A stretch of DNA of 64,000 nt from contig OZ038383.1 of assembly GCA_964036045.1 (NCBI GenBank), positions 62,935,725 through 62,999,724 of the forward strand. Reading direction: 5' to 3'. The stretch is from Eutreptiella sp. 'Long Island Sound 2002'. Lineage: Eukaryota; Euglenozoa; Euglenophyceae; Eutreptiales; Eutreptiaceae. This document shows, piece after piece, positions 1-11,023 of the stretch. The notes under the pieces are model-generated. The model saw nothing but the letters and a program-made list of their open reading frames with translations. It was not told the DNA's origin and did no database searches. Numbering within the stretch: the stretch's first letter is position 1; the number at the start of each line of letters is the position of its first letter. A program made the position numbers and the translations under genes.

Positions 1-1639
1 CGCCCCCCCCCCTCCCGGCGCCCGCGGCGCGGGACGGGGTACACAGCTTCCTGCGAACACAGGAGGTCACCGCCGTTACGGGGGTCCACCCAGTGCGGCT
101 CCCCCCGACACCACCCGACGACCCCCGGGGGCCCAGGGGCCTAGGCCCCGCCCTAGACTGGGGGCTGTGGCGCAACGCGTGGGCCGCGTGGCTCCCCCGC
201 CTCCCCTCCCAATGCCGATGGATGGCCGCCGGCCCCCGCCCGTGCAGGGCTGACGCCACAGCCGCCCCCCCCCCCCTCCCCCCCCCTCCCCGCAGAGCAC
301 CGCACGGCACTGCCCACGGCACGGCACTGATGCACCACGAGGTACTGGGAAGGGCGCGCCTGCGACCACGCATGCCTACCAGGATAACAGTGATGGCAGA
401 CTCCGATGGCTCCCCCCAGCGGGACGACCGCCACCACCGCCGGTCCCGCTCCCGCTTCCCCGTCTCCCCGGAGTGGACGGGGGAGACCCCCGCGGAGCGC
501 GAGGAGCGGAGGCTGGCGGAGGCGGCGGTGCTGGTCGGGCCGCTGCCGCCGGCCCAGGAGCCTGAGCCAGCCGAGGTGACCGCACCCGCCGCCCAAGCAG
601 CAAGCCCTGCCGCCCCGCCCCAGGAGGGGGCCCCAGACGTGCAGGAAGCGGAGACCGCAGCCCGAGCGAGCCACACCGCGGCCCCGACCGCGGCCCCCGG
701 CACGCCGCCGACACGGGGGGTAGCCCCGGCGCAGGAACCGGGCGCATCGCGGGGGGCTGCCGCAGCCGCAGTGGAGAGCGGGGAGGGCGCGCGAGGGGTT
801 GCGACCGCGGCCCCGGCAAGCCGCGCCACCGCCCCGGCCGGCCACGCCGCGACCCCCAGCACGCCGCGAAAGTGGGGGAACGAGCCCGCACGGGCCACGG
901 GCGCCTCGCCGGCGGCCGCCGCAGCAGCAGCAGTGTGCAGGGAGAGCGCGAAGCATCGCGCCCACGCCAACCCCACCCACACCCACGCCAGTCCCTCCAA
1001 GCCGTTCCCCCCCAAGCCCTTCCCCCCGGGGCGGGCGCGGCATGTCCGCCCCCGGCGCCCGAGCGCTCGCCGCCGGGCGTCACGCTGCCGCAGCTGCAAA
1101 GACAGCGGGACGTCCAGCGCGTGATCCAGGAAGGAAAGGACGGCGCGCAGGAAGAGCTGCGTGCCAGCCACGGGAGCGCCGAGCGGGGGACAGGAGGCGA
1201 CAGGGGGAGTGCGCAGGAGCGCGCGCAAGGAGCAGGCCAGGGCACGCGCGGCAGGGAGCAAGGGCGCAGCAGCGGAGGCACAAAGAGCGCAGGCAGCGGA
1301 CGGCGCGACTCAGGGCAGGGGGCCGGGAAGGGACCAGGGCACGGAAAGGGCGCGCAGGGGCGTGGACAGGTCGCCCAAGTGCAGGGAGCGGGGCGAGGGA
1401 CGGTGGGCGAGCGGGCAGGCCAGGGCGTGGGGGACAGGGGGCGGGACCCGCGGCACGGGCAGGGGGCCGGAAAGGGGCCCAAGGGCAAGGGCAAGGGCGC
1501 CGCGGGCCCCATGGGACAGGCGGGACGGGGCATGGGAGCCCGGGGGGGAGGGCGGGCCGAAGGGAGGGGGGCGGGGAGCGGGGCGCCCCCGCAGCCGGAC
1601 GTGCAGCCGGTGAGGTGAGTCCCCCCCGGCATCCAACAG

Positions 1640-2305
1640 ATGCCGGCGCAACACACCCACCACCACCACCATTACCACCACCACCTCTACAACGTCGACC
1701 CTGACGCCGGCGAGCTCGTCCCCCCCCTACCCCCACGACCCCGGCACCAGCCAGCCCCCACCGCGCCGAGAGCGGACCCGGCGCGGATGGCCTCGGCGGG
1801 GAGGGGGCGGGGCGCGTCATCGGCGCCGCAGGCGCAGGGGCAGCCCGGGGAGCCAGCGCGAGGGGCAGAGGGGGTCCGGCCCCGGGACCGGGACTGGGGC
1901 ACGGTCCCGGACCCTCTGGGGGAGGAGGCCCTCCCCCTGGTTGGGGAGGTGTACGGGTGGTTGTGCTGGGCCAACCAGGGGACCACCAGGGGGATGCGGA
2001 ACCGGCCTTTCGATGCCGTGCTCCTCTGGAGGGACGGAGGAAACCGAGAGGTACCCCAGGGGGGGTGGGCAACCCCAGAGGACCATGAGAGGGTCCTCAG
2101 GTCAGTGATCCGGGCGGCGTGGCCCAACAGGGAGCCGACGTGGCCAGCCTTCCTGGAAGGGGGAGCGGTGCTCCGCATCACGGATGCGGACGCCAACAAC
2201 TGGCTCCCCCGGGCCTTGCGCAGCGCCCTCGCCCACTGGCGCTACCGCTGGCGCAACCCGCCGCCGCCACAGCCCCAGCCCCCACACAAGCAGCAGCGCA
2301 GGTGA
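1640..2305 (+). CDS. ORF1/gag-like protein of GC-rich element 1, unrecognised family
   Basis: A 221-codon frame opening with ATG. Residues 1-80 are low complexity, with a His run near the start and then Pro/Arg/Ala-rich sequence. Residues about 85-206 have balanced, protein-like composition rich in Trp and hydrophobic residues (for example WGTVPDPLGEEALPL, then WATPEDHERVLRSVIRAAW) and end in WRYRW before another Pro-rich tail. That pattern of a compact, Trp-rich domain of about 110 residues flanked by Pro-rich linkers recurs in two open frames of GC-rich element 2 (around 20410-20690 and 22600-22980), with weak similarity by eye: P-x-L/V-x-G-E, then V/L-rich helix, then a P-D/E-x-W/H-x-x-V motif. 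I do not recognise the domain. A nucleic-acid-binding ORF1 role is inference from context only. Confidence 0.35.
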   Translation: MPAQHTHHHHHYHHHLYNVDPDAGELVPPLPPRPRHQPAPTAPRADPARMASAGRGRGASSAPQAQGQPGEPARGAEGVRPRDRDWGTVPDPLGEEALPLVGEVYGWLCWANQGTTRGMRNRPFDAVLLWRDGGNREVPQGGWATPEDHERVLRSVIRAAWPNREPTWPAFLEGGAVLRITDADANNWLPRALRSALAHWRYRWRNPPPPQPQPPHKQQRR

Positions 2306-4880
2306 CGGCCCAGACGGCGGACGCGAGAAAGTGGGGGGGGGAGCTGGGCCCCCCGACCCACGCCCCCCCCACGGTAGGGCGTGACGCAGGAGCGCGCGCC
2401 ACCTCCCGCGGGAGGGAGGGCGGGGACAACAAGCGAGGGGGGGAACCTGCTGCCCCGCAGCCCGCTAATTGCTGACCGCTAACCCTCACGGCCGCCCCCG
2501 GCCGGCCAGCGCCGCGCGACGACGGCAGGGGGGATGAGGGACCCCAGCGAAGGCCTGCACGAGGGTCCGGCTCTAGGTAGAGGGGGGCGGGGGAAGGGTG
2601 CGACCCCCCAGCCGATGGCTGGCCCCCGGGGCCGGGACCGCCATGCCCCCCCCCCCCGGCTGTCAGGAGGCGGCGCCAGGGGACCAGAGGGCCCCCCGAA
2701 ACCCCCCCCCCCTCCCACTCAGGCCCATGAGCGGACGGAGGCAGACCGACGAAACGGCAGCCCCGCACCCTCCCGGAAGAGGCTGGGGTGCGGGGGCACC
2801 ACGGCCGAGGCAGGCGCCCGCACGCCCCGCCCGCTGCTAGCCGACGGCGGACCGGCGGCGCCCAGGATGGCGCAAACGGAGCGGCCCTATCAGAGGCCGG
2901 CCCGGGGAAGACGGGGGCGCGAACCAGGGCGGGGGGGTTCCCCCCCCCCTCCCCCCTCCCCCCCCGCCGCACTGGCCCGTCGGCGGCCGACCGGACCGCG
3001 CCTGACGCCCGCGGCCGCCCTGCAACCCCCACGGCACGAGTATACCCCGGAGGGGCAGGCCGGAGACAACGGATGGCAGGCCGACGCCCTACGGGGCGGG
3101 GGGGCGGCCCTCCCATCCCCCCCTCCGCTCCCCCCCCCAGCTTGGGAGCTACAGGAGCGGCCCTCCGCCCCCCCGGAGCCGAGGGGACGCCCCCCCCCCC
3201 CCAGAAGGGACCACGACGCGGGGGGGGGGGATGCGGCTGGACCTGCACACCGCGCGCCCCAGCGCCCCCCGCAGCCTGCTCCCGCGGGGGTCGCGGCCGC
3301 AGGGCGAGCCCACACCAGCGTGCCGGAGCAAAGCGCGCACCAAGCTTGGGGGCGGCGCACGGCGGCACACCGGAACAGTATGGAGGCCGCGCCCTACATG
3401 ACCCTCCCGTGACCGCAGTTCACACAGGGAGGGCGGAGGGGGGGTTTCAGGTCTGCAGGGGCCCCCTGGGGAGCGGTCCACGGGCCGCCCCTCACCCCCC
3501 CCCACCCCGGGGCGGCACCGCCACCCCGACCGCACGCACACGCCGGAAGGGAGTGCGCCAACGACACGGGGGGGGGCCAGGACTGAGTACCGCAGGCCGC
3601 TACCCAGAAGGGGAGCAGGGAGGCCGCGGCGTGCCCCCCCCCCCGGCCCCCCACCGGCCCGCAAGCCGCGGGGGCCCCGGCACCCACCCCCCGAGGCAGG
3701 GGGGATGGTCCCCCCCCCCGCCCGAGAGCGGAGCCGGAGCGCGACCCGCCCCCCCGCCCCAGCCGCCGGCTCCCACAGGGGCCGCGGAGAACAAGCAAGC
3801 CCGCGCCAACGCGCCAGTACGCCGCACACATCGCGCCCGGGGAAGGCGGGCGAGCACGAACCGGAGTGGTATGGGGGGCCACGCCCCCCATGGACAGCAC
3901 GACACCAGTAACACCCGCTTTGTTGCCTGCCCAGGGAAGGCAGAGGGATGGAACGAGGCAGAGCGACCCCCCGCCCTACAGGCCCCCCCGGCCGCACAAA
4001 CGGGGGGTACGGCGCACGCCCCCCCCCCTCCCAGCCCGCCCCCCGGCACACGAACGCCACGGACCTGCCCTGCGGCGCGCAGCCCCCACAGGGCGTGCAG
4101 GCCAAAGGGACAGAGAAGGGCCCCCACACCCGCACGCCCGCGCCCACAACACGTGGATAGCGGACCCCAAGAGCCCGCCCAGTGGGCGGGCAGTCAGGGG
4201 AGGGGGAGCGCCTGACCTCAGACGCCCCTCGCAACAGTAGATGGCACCGCCCCCGGGGACGCCCTGCCGCCACCCCCACAACCCCAAGCCAAGTAGGGGG
4301 GAACCGGGACCGGACCGCCCCCCCCCAAGCATGCCAGACGGAGCACGGGACCGGGGCAGGACACGCCGAGGGGCACGGACCACGTGGAACGGCCCTACCA
4401 GCGCCCAGTGCCGGGACCGCGCGAGGTGCGCGCGCCACACCACCCAGGAGGGGGGGGAGCGAACGCCGCGGCAGCGCGAGCGCACACACACACGTAAAGG
4501 TAACGCGGGGACTACCAGAAGGGCAACCGGACCGAGCGCGCGGAAGGCACAGACCGCGTGGAATGGCGTACCTGCGAGCGAGGGTAAAGGACACCCGGAC
4601 GGGCCGGCCCGCCACACGCAGCGCGGAACAAGCGGGGCAGGAAGGGGGAAACAAGAGAAACACAACACCAGGTACCGGCCCGAACCTCCCGCACCGACCG
4701 CGAGCGCCGCGCACACACAGACGGGGCACTGCACCCGCCAAGGCAGTAGTGGCGCACAGCGCCAGGCCCCAACCCCTAGGCTAGGCAGCCTCCGCGCCAG
4801 CCCAAGGGGGTCCCACTGGCGACAAGCCAGTAGCACGGGCCCGGCGGCGCCGGCGCCCCGGGCGACCACGCATTAGGGGG
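2306..4880. other. GC-rich stretch without a supportable gene
   Basis: Open frames occur on both strands (the longest runs minus at 3149-4741), but their translations are Gly/Arg/Pro/Cys-rich low-complexity sequence with no domain, and overlapping frames are equally open. This is what very GC-rich non-coding DNA gives. The plus strand contains many C-runs and CA-rich patches similar to 26-28 kb of the second GC-rich block. No tandem unit was obvious. Confidence 0.5.
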
Positions 4881-5118
4881 GCGACGCAGTGGGTAAGCAC
4901 CTGCAGCCATGGCTGCGAATTGATGCACTGACCGGGGAGTGGCGAAACGGGGAAGCCGGGGAAGGACGGTGCTCCGAGCCCTGTGAACCCGGGGGACTCC
5001 GCCACCAGGCAGGAGGTGCGTCTTGGAGGGCTCCCCACTAGGACCCGGTGGGGAGGATATCACCTGGCCTGACCAGGTGGCCCCCCGGGGCCGAAAGGCG
5101 TCTAGTACCCGCAAAACC

Positions 5119-5139
5119 AAACCTCAAACCTCAAACCTC
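5119..5139 (+). repeat. (AAACCTC)x3 tail at insertion junction
   Basis: Three perfect heptamers directly before the resumed Ty3 reverse transcriptase reading frame. The position suggests the 3' tail of GC-rich element 1 rather than host sequence. A similar short tail, (ACCT)x5, ends GC-rich element 2. Confidence 0.7.
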
Positions 5140-5660
5140 CTTGCCTTCATCACCCCTCAGGGGAGGGTGTTCAAGTGGAAGGTCATGCCCTTTGGCGTGG
5201 CCAACGCAGACGCTCTTTTCCAAGAGCTGATGAACAAGATCCTATCCATCCTACGTCGGAGACCTGTGGTGCAAGAACTCATATCCCGGGGCGCCCAGAT
5301 GGAGGCACACATCGACGAATTATGCCTGGGAACGAATACCCAAGAGGACCACCTAATCCTCTTGGGCGAGTTCTTTGCGGTCTGCCAGGAGAACCGCACT
5401 AGACTCAAGCTGGAGAAGTGCGAGTTCATGCAGGAGACTATGCAGTACCTGGGGTTCGTTTTTGGCTGTGGGTGCTGGACCCCAGCGGCTTCTAAGGCCA
5501 AACCCCTGATGGATGCTAAGGTACGACATGAAGACCCCCAGAAAGGACTCCATGATGCATGCCGTTTTATTGGGGCTTGCAGCATCTACCGCCGCCACAT
5601 CAAGAATTTCACCTACACCAGCGCCATCCTGACGGACCTCATCAGGAAGACTACCACCTG
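5140..5660 (+). pseudogene. Element A reverse transcriptase, C-terminal part
   Basis: The conceptual product begins at the FITPQGRVFKWKVMPFG segment, the conserved region preceding the catalytic box in Ty3-type reverse transcriptases, and continues through the palm and thumb to the connection with RNase H. The catalytic YxDD box is changed to HIDE (near 5311-5322), so both the aromatic residue and the second aspartate are lost. The motif LKLEKCEFMQETMQYLGFVF matches the primer-grip region of the family. The N-terminal fingers, normally about 90 residues upstream, are absent because of the GC-rich insertion. A frameshift near 5660 separates this from RNase H. The enzyme would synthesise cDNA from element RNA in the virus-like particle; this copy cannot. 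Confidence 0.88.
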
Positions 5661-5662
5661 GC

Positions 5663-6259
5663 GCCTGGGGCCCTCAAGAACAACAAGCGGTTGACGAGCT
5701 CAAGGAGAAAGTGGCCAACGCTAAGTGCCTGGGTGTGCCTAGAGCACAAAGGGGTATTATCCTGGTGACTGACGCCAGCAATGTGGGCGGAGGTGGAACG
5801 TTGTTCCAGTGGCACGCACTAGAGAAGGAGGAGTTCGACTCGGCCATTTTCCAATGGGGTACTGATGGGCTCAACCGAGACGGTACTCTCAAGCACAGCT
5901 ACCCTGACGGCAAATGGGTCCTGGTTCCCCTGGGTCATTGGAACTGGAAATGGAACCAGGCCCGGGGTAACTACTCTACCTATGGGCAGGAACTGCTCGC
6001 GGGTATGCTGGTGCTATCCTCTCAGTCCCGACTGTTGGGGAGTAACCCAGTGGTTTGGCTGTGCGACCAAGAACCGGTTCGCACCTTCGAGAAGAGACCC
6101 CCACCTGAGAAGGCTAGGCTCCGACGCTGGTGGACCTACCTGAGCCAGCTACGGCTCTCAGTACATCATATCCCGGGCGTCCAGAACGAGTGTGCGGACT
6201 GCATCAGCCGCAACAACTTCGACAACATGATTGGTGCCAGGTCTGAGGAGCTAGCCTAG
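5663..6259 (+). pseudogene. Element A RNase H domain
   Basis: Read in the frame that includes GTG 5711, the segment starts with the conserved linker WGPQEQQAVDELKEKV and holds the four expected acidic positions: D in LVTDASN, E in YGQELLA, D in LCDQEPV and D in ECADCIS. That is the standard D-E-D-D set of the Ty3 RNase H, which degrades the RNA strand of the RNA:DNA hybrid. The frame is intact across the domain and ends at TAG 6257-6259, after which the same frame continues into integrase, so the TAG is probably a nonsense mutation rather than a true end. Confidence 0.85.
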
Positions 6260-7200
6260 GAGGCGTTCAGCCGTATGGATGTACACCTGGACTTGAACAT
6301 GACCATAATCAGACCTATAGATGGACTGCGACAAGTGGAGTACCTGAAGGAGTTTGGGGATATCTACAAACGCCTGGAGAAGCAACTGGAACCCGTCCTG
6401 GTCGTCCAGGAACAGTGGAAACGGGACAAGACCCACCTCTGGCATGAGGACCGGATAGTCGTGCCTAGCGACAGAATCCCGGCGCTCCTCAAGCGCACCC
6501 ATGAGTCCAGTGGTCATGTGGGGGCCAACCGTACCCTGACGTCTTTCAACCAGTGGTTCCAGTCTACGTGGACGGATGACCAGCTGCGGAAAACCGTGCC
6601 GGCCTACCGTGGACAAGTGCCTCGGTCCTGTAAACCAGGGGATATCAGGGATAGAGGTCTCTTTTCGACTCTCTGTATCCCCCACTGTGCCAACAGTGTT
6701 CTCTACGTGGACTACACAGAGATGCCTAAGTTCGGGGGCTATGACTTAGCCCTTTTTACACTACGGGGCTGACCAGGTTTACCAGGGTGTTCCCATGTAC
6801 TAAACACATCACCGGCAAGGAGACCATCAATATACTCCTGGAGGAGTGGTTCTGTGTCTATGGGGCACCCAAAGAGATTAACTCAGACGAAGATGTCCCA
6901 GTACGCTCCGACATTGGCTGGTACAAGAGAGTCCTGAGGTCCCTCAATGTCCAGGTGTCAACGGGGATTCCCCATACTCATACGAGTAACCCCCTTTGTG
7001 ACCGACAAATTCGTGTTCCCAAAGAGAACGTAAGGATATGGTGCCAGACTGAGCGCACCAAAGACTGGGTGAGACTACTCCCCGTCATATCCTTGATGAT
7101 GAACTCCCAAGAGAGAGCTATACCCTTCATGAGCTGTTCATGGGACGCCCGGTGTGGTTCCTACACGCTTCCTATCCTGAGGAGTCCTACTCCACTGTAG
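6260..7200 (+). pseudogene. Element A integrase, zinc-binding and core domains
   Basis: Two frames cover the domain: the TAG-linked frame to 6772, then frame +1 to 7200. The N-terminal HESSGHVG segment supplies the paired histidines of the HHCC zinc site, but the partner Cys pair is degraded (GQVPRSCK). The core begins at LYVDYTEMPKFGGYD, with the first catalytic Asp. The second is probably the Asp in INSDEDV. The third acidic position, normally E in a D-D-35-E site, appears as D in NPLCDRQIR. These substitutions and the frameshift near 6773 make it inactive. Integrase inserts the cDNA into the genome. Confidence 0.82.
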
Positions 7201-7953
7201 GTAAGTGGGTGAAGGAGCAACAAGACAAGGTGGACAAGGCCAAGGCAATGCTCCAGAGAGTGAGGGAGCACCAGTGGAACAAGAAGAACAAGCACAGGGT
7301 GCCAGCCTCCTACCAAGAGGGAGACTGGGTGCTGGTGCACCACAGTGGGCTGCCCGCCTGGCCAAGCTCCACCAGCGATGACCCCTACTTTGGGCCCTAC
7401 AAGATGCTATCTGTGGATGGTCACCGTATCACCTGCGGTGTTCTCCCCGACTAGGGCGGACCCTGGTGTGCGCTGCTCAACAGCTCAAGCGCTACTACGA
7501 CCTAGAGGACCTCTGTGGGGAAGAATGGGAATTAAACGACGAGGAGATCGCCGGTCTGGACCTACAGGGCGCTGCCAGCTCAATGGAAGTAGAAGGAGAA
7601 CTCCCCGACATGAATGCCGAGGAGATGGACAAGGAAGGCTCTTCCTGGTGAAGTCGGTCATCCGACACCGCTATCGCCAAGGGTGGCGTTTCTTCACCCT
7701 CTGGGAAGGGTTTGGAGTTGAAGAAGCTACCTGGGAACCCTTCTCTGCCTTTGTTCTTCCTGAGGGACGCCTGAATTCTGTTCTGGTAGACTACTTGTCC
7801 CAGAACAACCTAGGAGAGTTACTGAGGCTCGCTGAGACGCTTGCCTCGCAGAAACAACCTAGGAACTCAACCCTTCCTATACCTGCCTATGTGTGTGTGA
7901 GTGTGCTGAGCCTAAGGACCTATGAGCAAGCTGCAGAAATGGTGTCCGAATGA
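7201..7953 (+). pseudogene. Element A integrase C-terminus and chromodomain
   Basis: Frame 7140-7454 encodes a charged helical stretch and a GPYK-type SH3-like segment (DWVLVHHSG to FGPYKMLSVDG), typical of the integrase tail. After a frameshift the frame ending at 7953 encodes a chromodomain: FLVKSVIRHRY, then LWEGFGVEEATWEPFSAF, matching the beta-sheet, Trp and C-terminal helix pattern of chromodomains fused to Ty3 integrases. In chromoviruses this module targets insertion to marked chromatin. No intact protein can be made. Confidence 0.78.
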
Positions 7954-10420
7954 TACCCAAGTCTGCACCCTTGCTGAACCCGGCGGATGTCCTACAAGTG
8001 CCACGGGGTACGCCCCGGGTCTCTCCGCCCCTAGGTGCCCAATTTCTGTCTTGGCACCAAAAGTCCTTGGAGAATACCCAGCGATAACGCCAAGGTATTG
8101 GCTTTTCCTCCCTGCCTGCCTACTACAGGGGAGGGGTGGCCAAAAGCTATGAGGCATGAAAACGCCTGTTTGCTACGTGGCCAAAACCTAAACTACCACT
8201 GCCACTGCCCACGAAAACCCTGATGAAACTTCAGGAAACAGGCGGGACAGTGACACACACACTACAGGTCCTACACTCACTACAGTGGCACCAGCCATCG
8301 AAGGATGAGCGGGCTCTGAGGCCCAAGCCCTCACCCTGGCTTGCCGGACCTACACCCACACGCTACTTGGGGTTGATGATGAGCATGTCACAGGCCCTAG
8401 TGGCCTACCTGTGAAAGGGACACGAGAACACAGCGCTACAAAGCGACTGTGGCCTAACAAGGACGCCACTACGTGTTTTCTGTTAGGGCTTAGAGCGAAG
8501 GAGTGCTCAGGTTGCGTGCACAGCGTGGATGTTGAAGAGGTCGGACTGCCCTCGCCACTCCTGGCTGAGGTGCAGTTTGTTGATTGTGTGATCAGCGCCC
8601 GTTTTAGCTTGGGCAGAAAAATTCAAAGTTGCCGAAGGCAACTGCTGCTGCACCAATTCACCCTGACCTTCCAACCTGTAAAGGAGAGGCAAATGACTTG
8701 AGTTCAAGACTGAGGAACCAAGACAGCCTCCACGTATTATACGCTTCTCAGGCTGCCCTAGAATACGCTGTTCCTGAACTCAAGTACAAGCAAGCAAGCT
8801 TCAGGAACTCCACCCGTTCTCTTAAAGAACGTAGGGTGGAGCCCCTGGGTACCCTAAACAAGGGTTTTACTGTGCGCAATACGCTTGGCCTACCCTTTAA
8901 CGCGTCATCTGAATGCATGAGTATGCACGGATCCCCCAATTGGCTATTCTAACCAATCTCTCTCTTACCCACAATCCATACAAAGATCAGGAACTCTACC
9001 AGGGGGTGGCCCCTCGTGGGCTTACCTACCTTACCTACCGCTGTAGAGCAAAGCAAGGGAGAAAAAAAACGATTCACAAGCGATGCATGCGTTTATGCAC
9101 GCGTGTGTATGCTCTAATCACCAGCTCTCACCTCTAATTATCTTGCAACCTTCTAATCTGTCCCTCTACACCATGTTGGCGTTGCTACACTGCACGTTCA
9201 CGATGACACGAGACAAGCAATGTGCATGCTGCATACGAAGCAAAGAAGACCTGTATGTTTATACCTTGTTCTTTGAATTCACATTGAGTTTCTTGATTTC
9301 TTTCTTCTTCATTGCTCCTAGAAGCAAACGTGGAATGTCTACGTTTATTGTTTATTGTGTGTCTTGTCATTTTCTCATTATTACGTGACATACTGTTTTA
9401 ATCTCATTATTTTTGTTCCTTGCGGCGCCAAATTAGGATGGGCTTCGGCGCGCCGCCTTTCTCTGCGTGTAAATCCAGGAAATTAAAATTTCCTGTGATG
9501 AAATAAAATTGCGCAAAAATGTGCATTTGATGCACATGGAGATGCTGCACAGGTGTGTGCCGTCAGAAAAATTCCAGGCCGTCATTTGACAGATTTTGGT
9601 GTTTACGTCGATCGTTGCGTGTCTGTCAGTCCCTCAACCCTTCGTCTTTTCTCTGCAGATATCCTCGAGCGCAAACAGTGGAGTAGGCCGTGTTCAGGCC
9701 GAAAAACTGACTCCTGGAAGACTGTCCTGAATCCCGAACCCCCATGAGATTAAATTGATTTTGAGCGCACTAAGGACAGATCAGGTCTGACAGCAGGTTC
9801 ATCGAGACCCCAGACAGCGTGCCCTGATCATATCCAGCGTTGGGGCTTGCGTATTGCACTGTGTTTTGCCATTTGGAGGGAGAGGGTTGTGCTCACATGA
9901 ATTGGCATGCCCATTCTAACCCCCTACCAAGCCACAGCTGCCCCAGCGACGCCAAGGAGCGCAGTGGGAGCTGTAGGTGTCTTTTATTACTCCGCAGAAC
10001 TTGGCGACTGCCCTGATGCAGCGCCCTCTTTCCAATGTTAGGGATGTTATAGGAAATTTTAAATAAATGTTGAAGCCATGGGGGGGCCAAGAAAAATTCC
10101 CTTTTTCCTTTAAAATGTGACAGTGGTGGCCACCACAGCACAAGGGGGGAGTGAGAAAAAGTGTATTTCCCTGCCAAAAGATTAGCCGTGGTTGTTATAA
10201 AGAGGCCTAAAGGCAACACTCATTTTTATCTTAGTATTGGCCTATCCAAAAAGGGGTGATAAGACATTTCGAGCTATAAAACCAAGCATTGAACTTTGGA
10301 GGTTGTGTGGACCCCTGACCCCCCAACTAATTCATCTTATACACCATTTCCTGGACTGACTGAGGCGCTGACATTGATCCAGAGCCTATACATGTTTCTA
10401 TGCTTTCTCATGAATGCTTA
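7954..10420. other. No recognisable gene; probable 3' flank of element A and unknown DNA
   Basis: Only short open frames without domains. 8128-8137 holds a GGGGAGGGG run followed by TG, a possible polypurine tract and LTR start for element A, unconfirmed. From about 9060 the base composition becomes AT-richer with T-runs. No tandem repeat or RNA gene was seen. Confidence 0.45.
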
Positions 10421-10500
10421 GCTATCCTAGTGGTCTGCACCCTAGGGGGCTGGGGCACCTCTTTTTGAGAGGTCCTGGGTTCAATTCCCAGTCAGCCTAG
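10421..10500 (+). repeat. tRNA-like sequence with A- and B-box, probable SINE head
   Basis: GGTTCAATTCC at 10478-10488 is a perfect RNA polymerase III B-box (GGTTCRANNCC) and lies in a T-arm-like hairpin CTGGG/CCCAG with a seven-base loop. TATCCTAGTGG at 10423-10433 resembles the A-box. Between them CACCTC and GAGGT can pair around a T-rich loop like an anticodon arm. The flanking CTAGG and CCTAG can pair as well, so the fold is only loosely cloverleaf. I read it as a tRNA-derived SINE head or tRNA pseudogene, not a working tRNA. The SINE body and tail were not delimited. Confidence 0.5.
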
Positions 10501-11023
10501 ATAAGTAGGAATATCCCATGTGACATGGCAGTGACCTCAGTGCCACAAACCATGCCGCCTCAGCACCTATGGGACCCAAAAGAAAGAGTGCACATGTCTA
10601 GATGGCACTATAAAGAGAGGATGCCCATGTGGGCAGTTTTTCCATGTTTGTAGGATATTTTCTAACCATCTTTTCATAAATCTGTAGTTATTGTGAGTTT
10701 CCAGTGTTGCTACATTATCTCCTTTGACTGCAGCCCTTCATGTTGTGGATTTGATCCTGTGGTCCTTTGCCTTGCAACTGTGGTTACTCATTTGGGTTGA
10801 TTTCATCAAACCTCATTTGTTTGGAAAACCTGAATCACATCAAGAAGCAGCAGGAGCAAGCATGGGCATCAACAAAACAATATCATCAAAGCAATCAACA
10901 GTGAAAGCCGGTTTTAACGTTCTGAATACCCCCCCTGATTCCCCACCCACTTCCCCTAACCCCGACAGTGTGTAAGCATACCATGCGCCACACACAAATT
11001 TACAACATATTTTTTCTGCCGTT

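Larger units (their letters stand above)
1..5139 (+). mobile_element. GC-rich retroelement-like insertion 1, 5' end outside window
   Basis: The block is extremely GC-rich with C-runs on the plus strand, and the composition changes abruptly at about 5140, where reverse transcriptase coding of a Ty3-type element begins mid-gene. The last bases before that junction are three copies of AAACCTC, which looks like the microsatellite tail of a target-primed (non-LTR) retroelement. It resembles the second GC-rich block (20171-29303) in composition, in carrying Pro/Ala/Arg-rich open frames with one compact globular stretch, and in having a long gene-poor 3' half. I see no reverse transcriptase in it. 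Most open frames here, on both strands, are by-products of low stop-codon frequency; the Ala/Pro-rich frame 93-1124 (starting at GTG) may be the N-terminal part of its protein but has no recognisable domain. Boundary at the right is seen; family is inferred. Confidence 0.5.
5140..7953 (+). mobile_element. Ty3-type chromodomain retrotransposon A, truncated and decayed
   Basis: The order is the C-terminal part of reverse transcriptase, RNase H, integrase and chromodomain, all plus strand, which is the Ty3/chromovirus order. Gag, protease and the N-terminal half of reverse transcriptase are missing because GC-rich element 1 lies against the reverse transcriptase at 5140. The coding path changes frame near 5660, 6773, 7140 and 7600 and crosses an in-frame TAG at 6257-6259. 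Several catalytic residues are altered. It is a dead copy. LTRs were not identified; a purine-rich run followed by TGG near 8128-8137 could mark the start of a 3' LTR but no second copy is in the window. Confidence 0.85.

Noticed and set aside
93-1124. Ala/Pro-rich frame as a separate confident gene
   Set aside because: It has no ATG at its start, no domain and low complexity. It may belong to GC-rich element 1 but cannot be supported alone.
1640-1690. His-rich stretch as a metal-binding tag
   Set aside because: It comes from a CAC/CCA microsatellite at the start of the frame; neighbouring residues give no metal-site pattern.
3149-4741. 530-codon minus-strand open frame as a gene
   Set aside because: Low-complexity Gly/Arg/Pro/Cys translation; overlapping frames on both strands are equally open, as expected at this GC content.
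10421-10500. Functional tRNA gene
   Set aside because: The A- to B-box region does not give a proper cloverleaf, and the acceptor arm pairing is weak.
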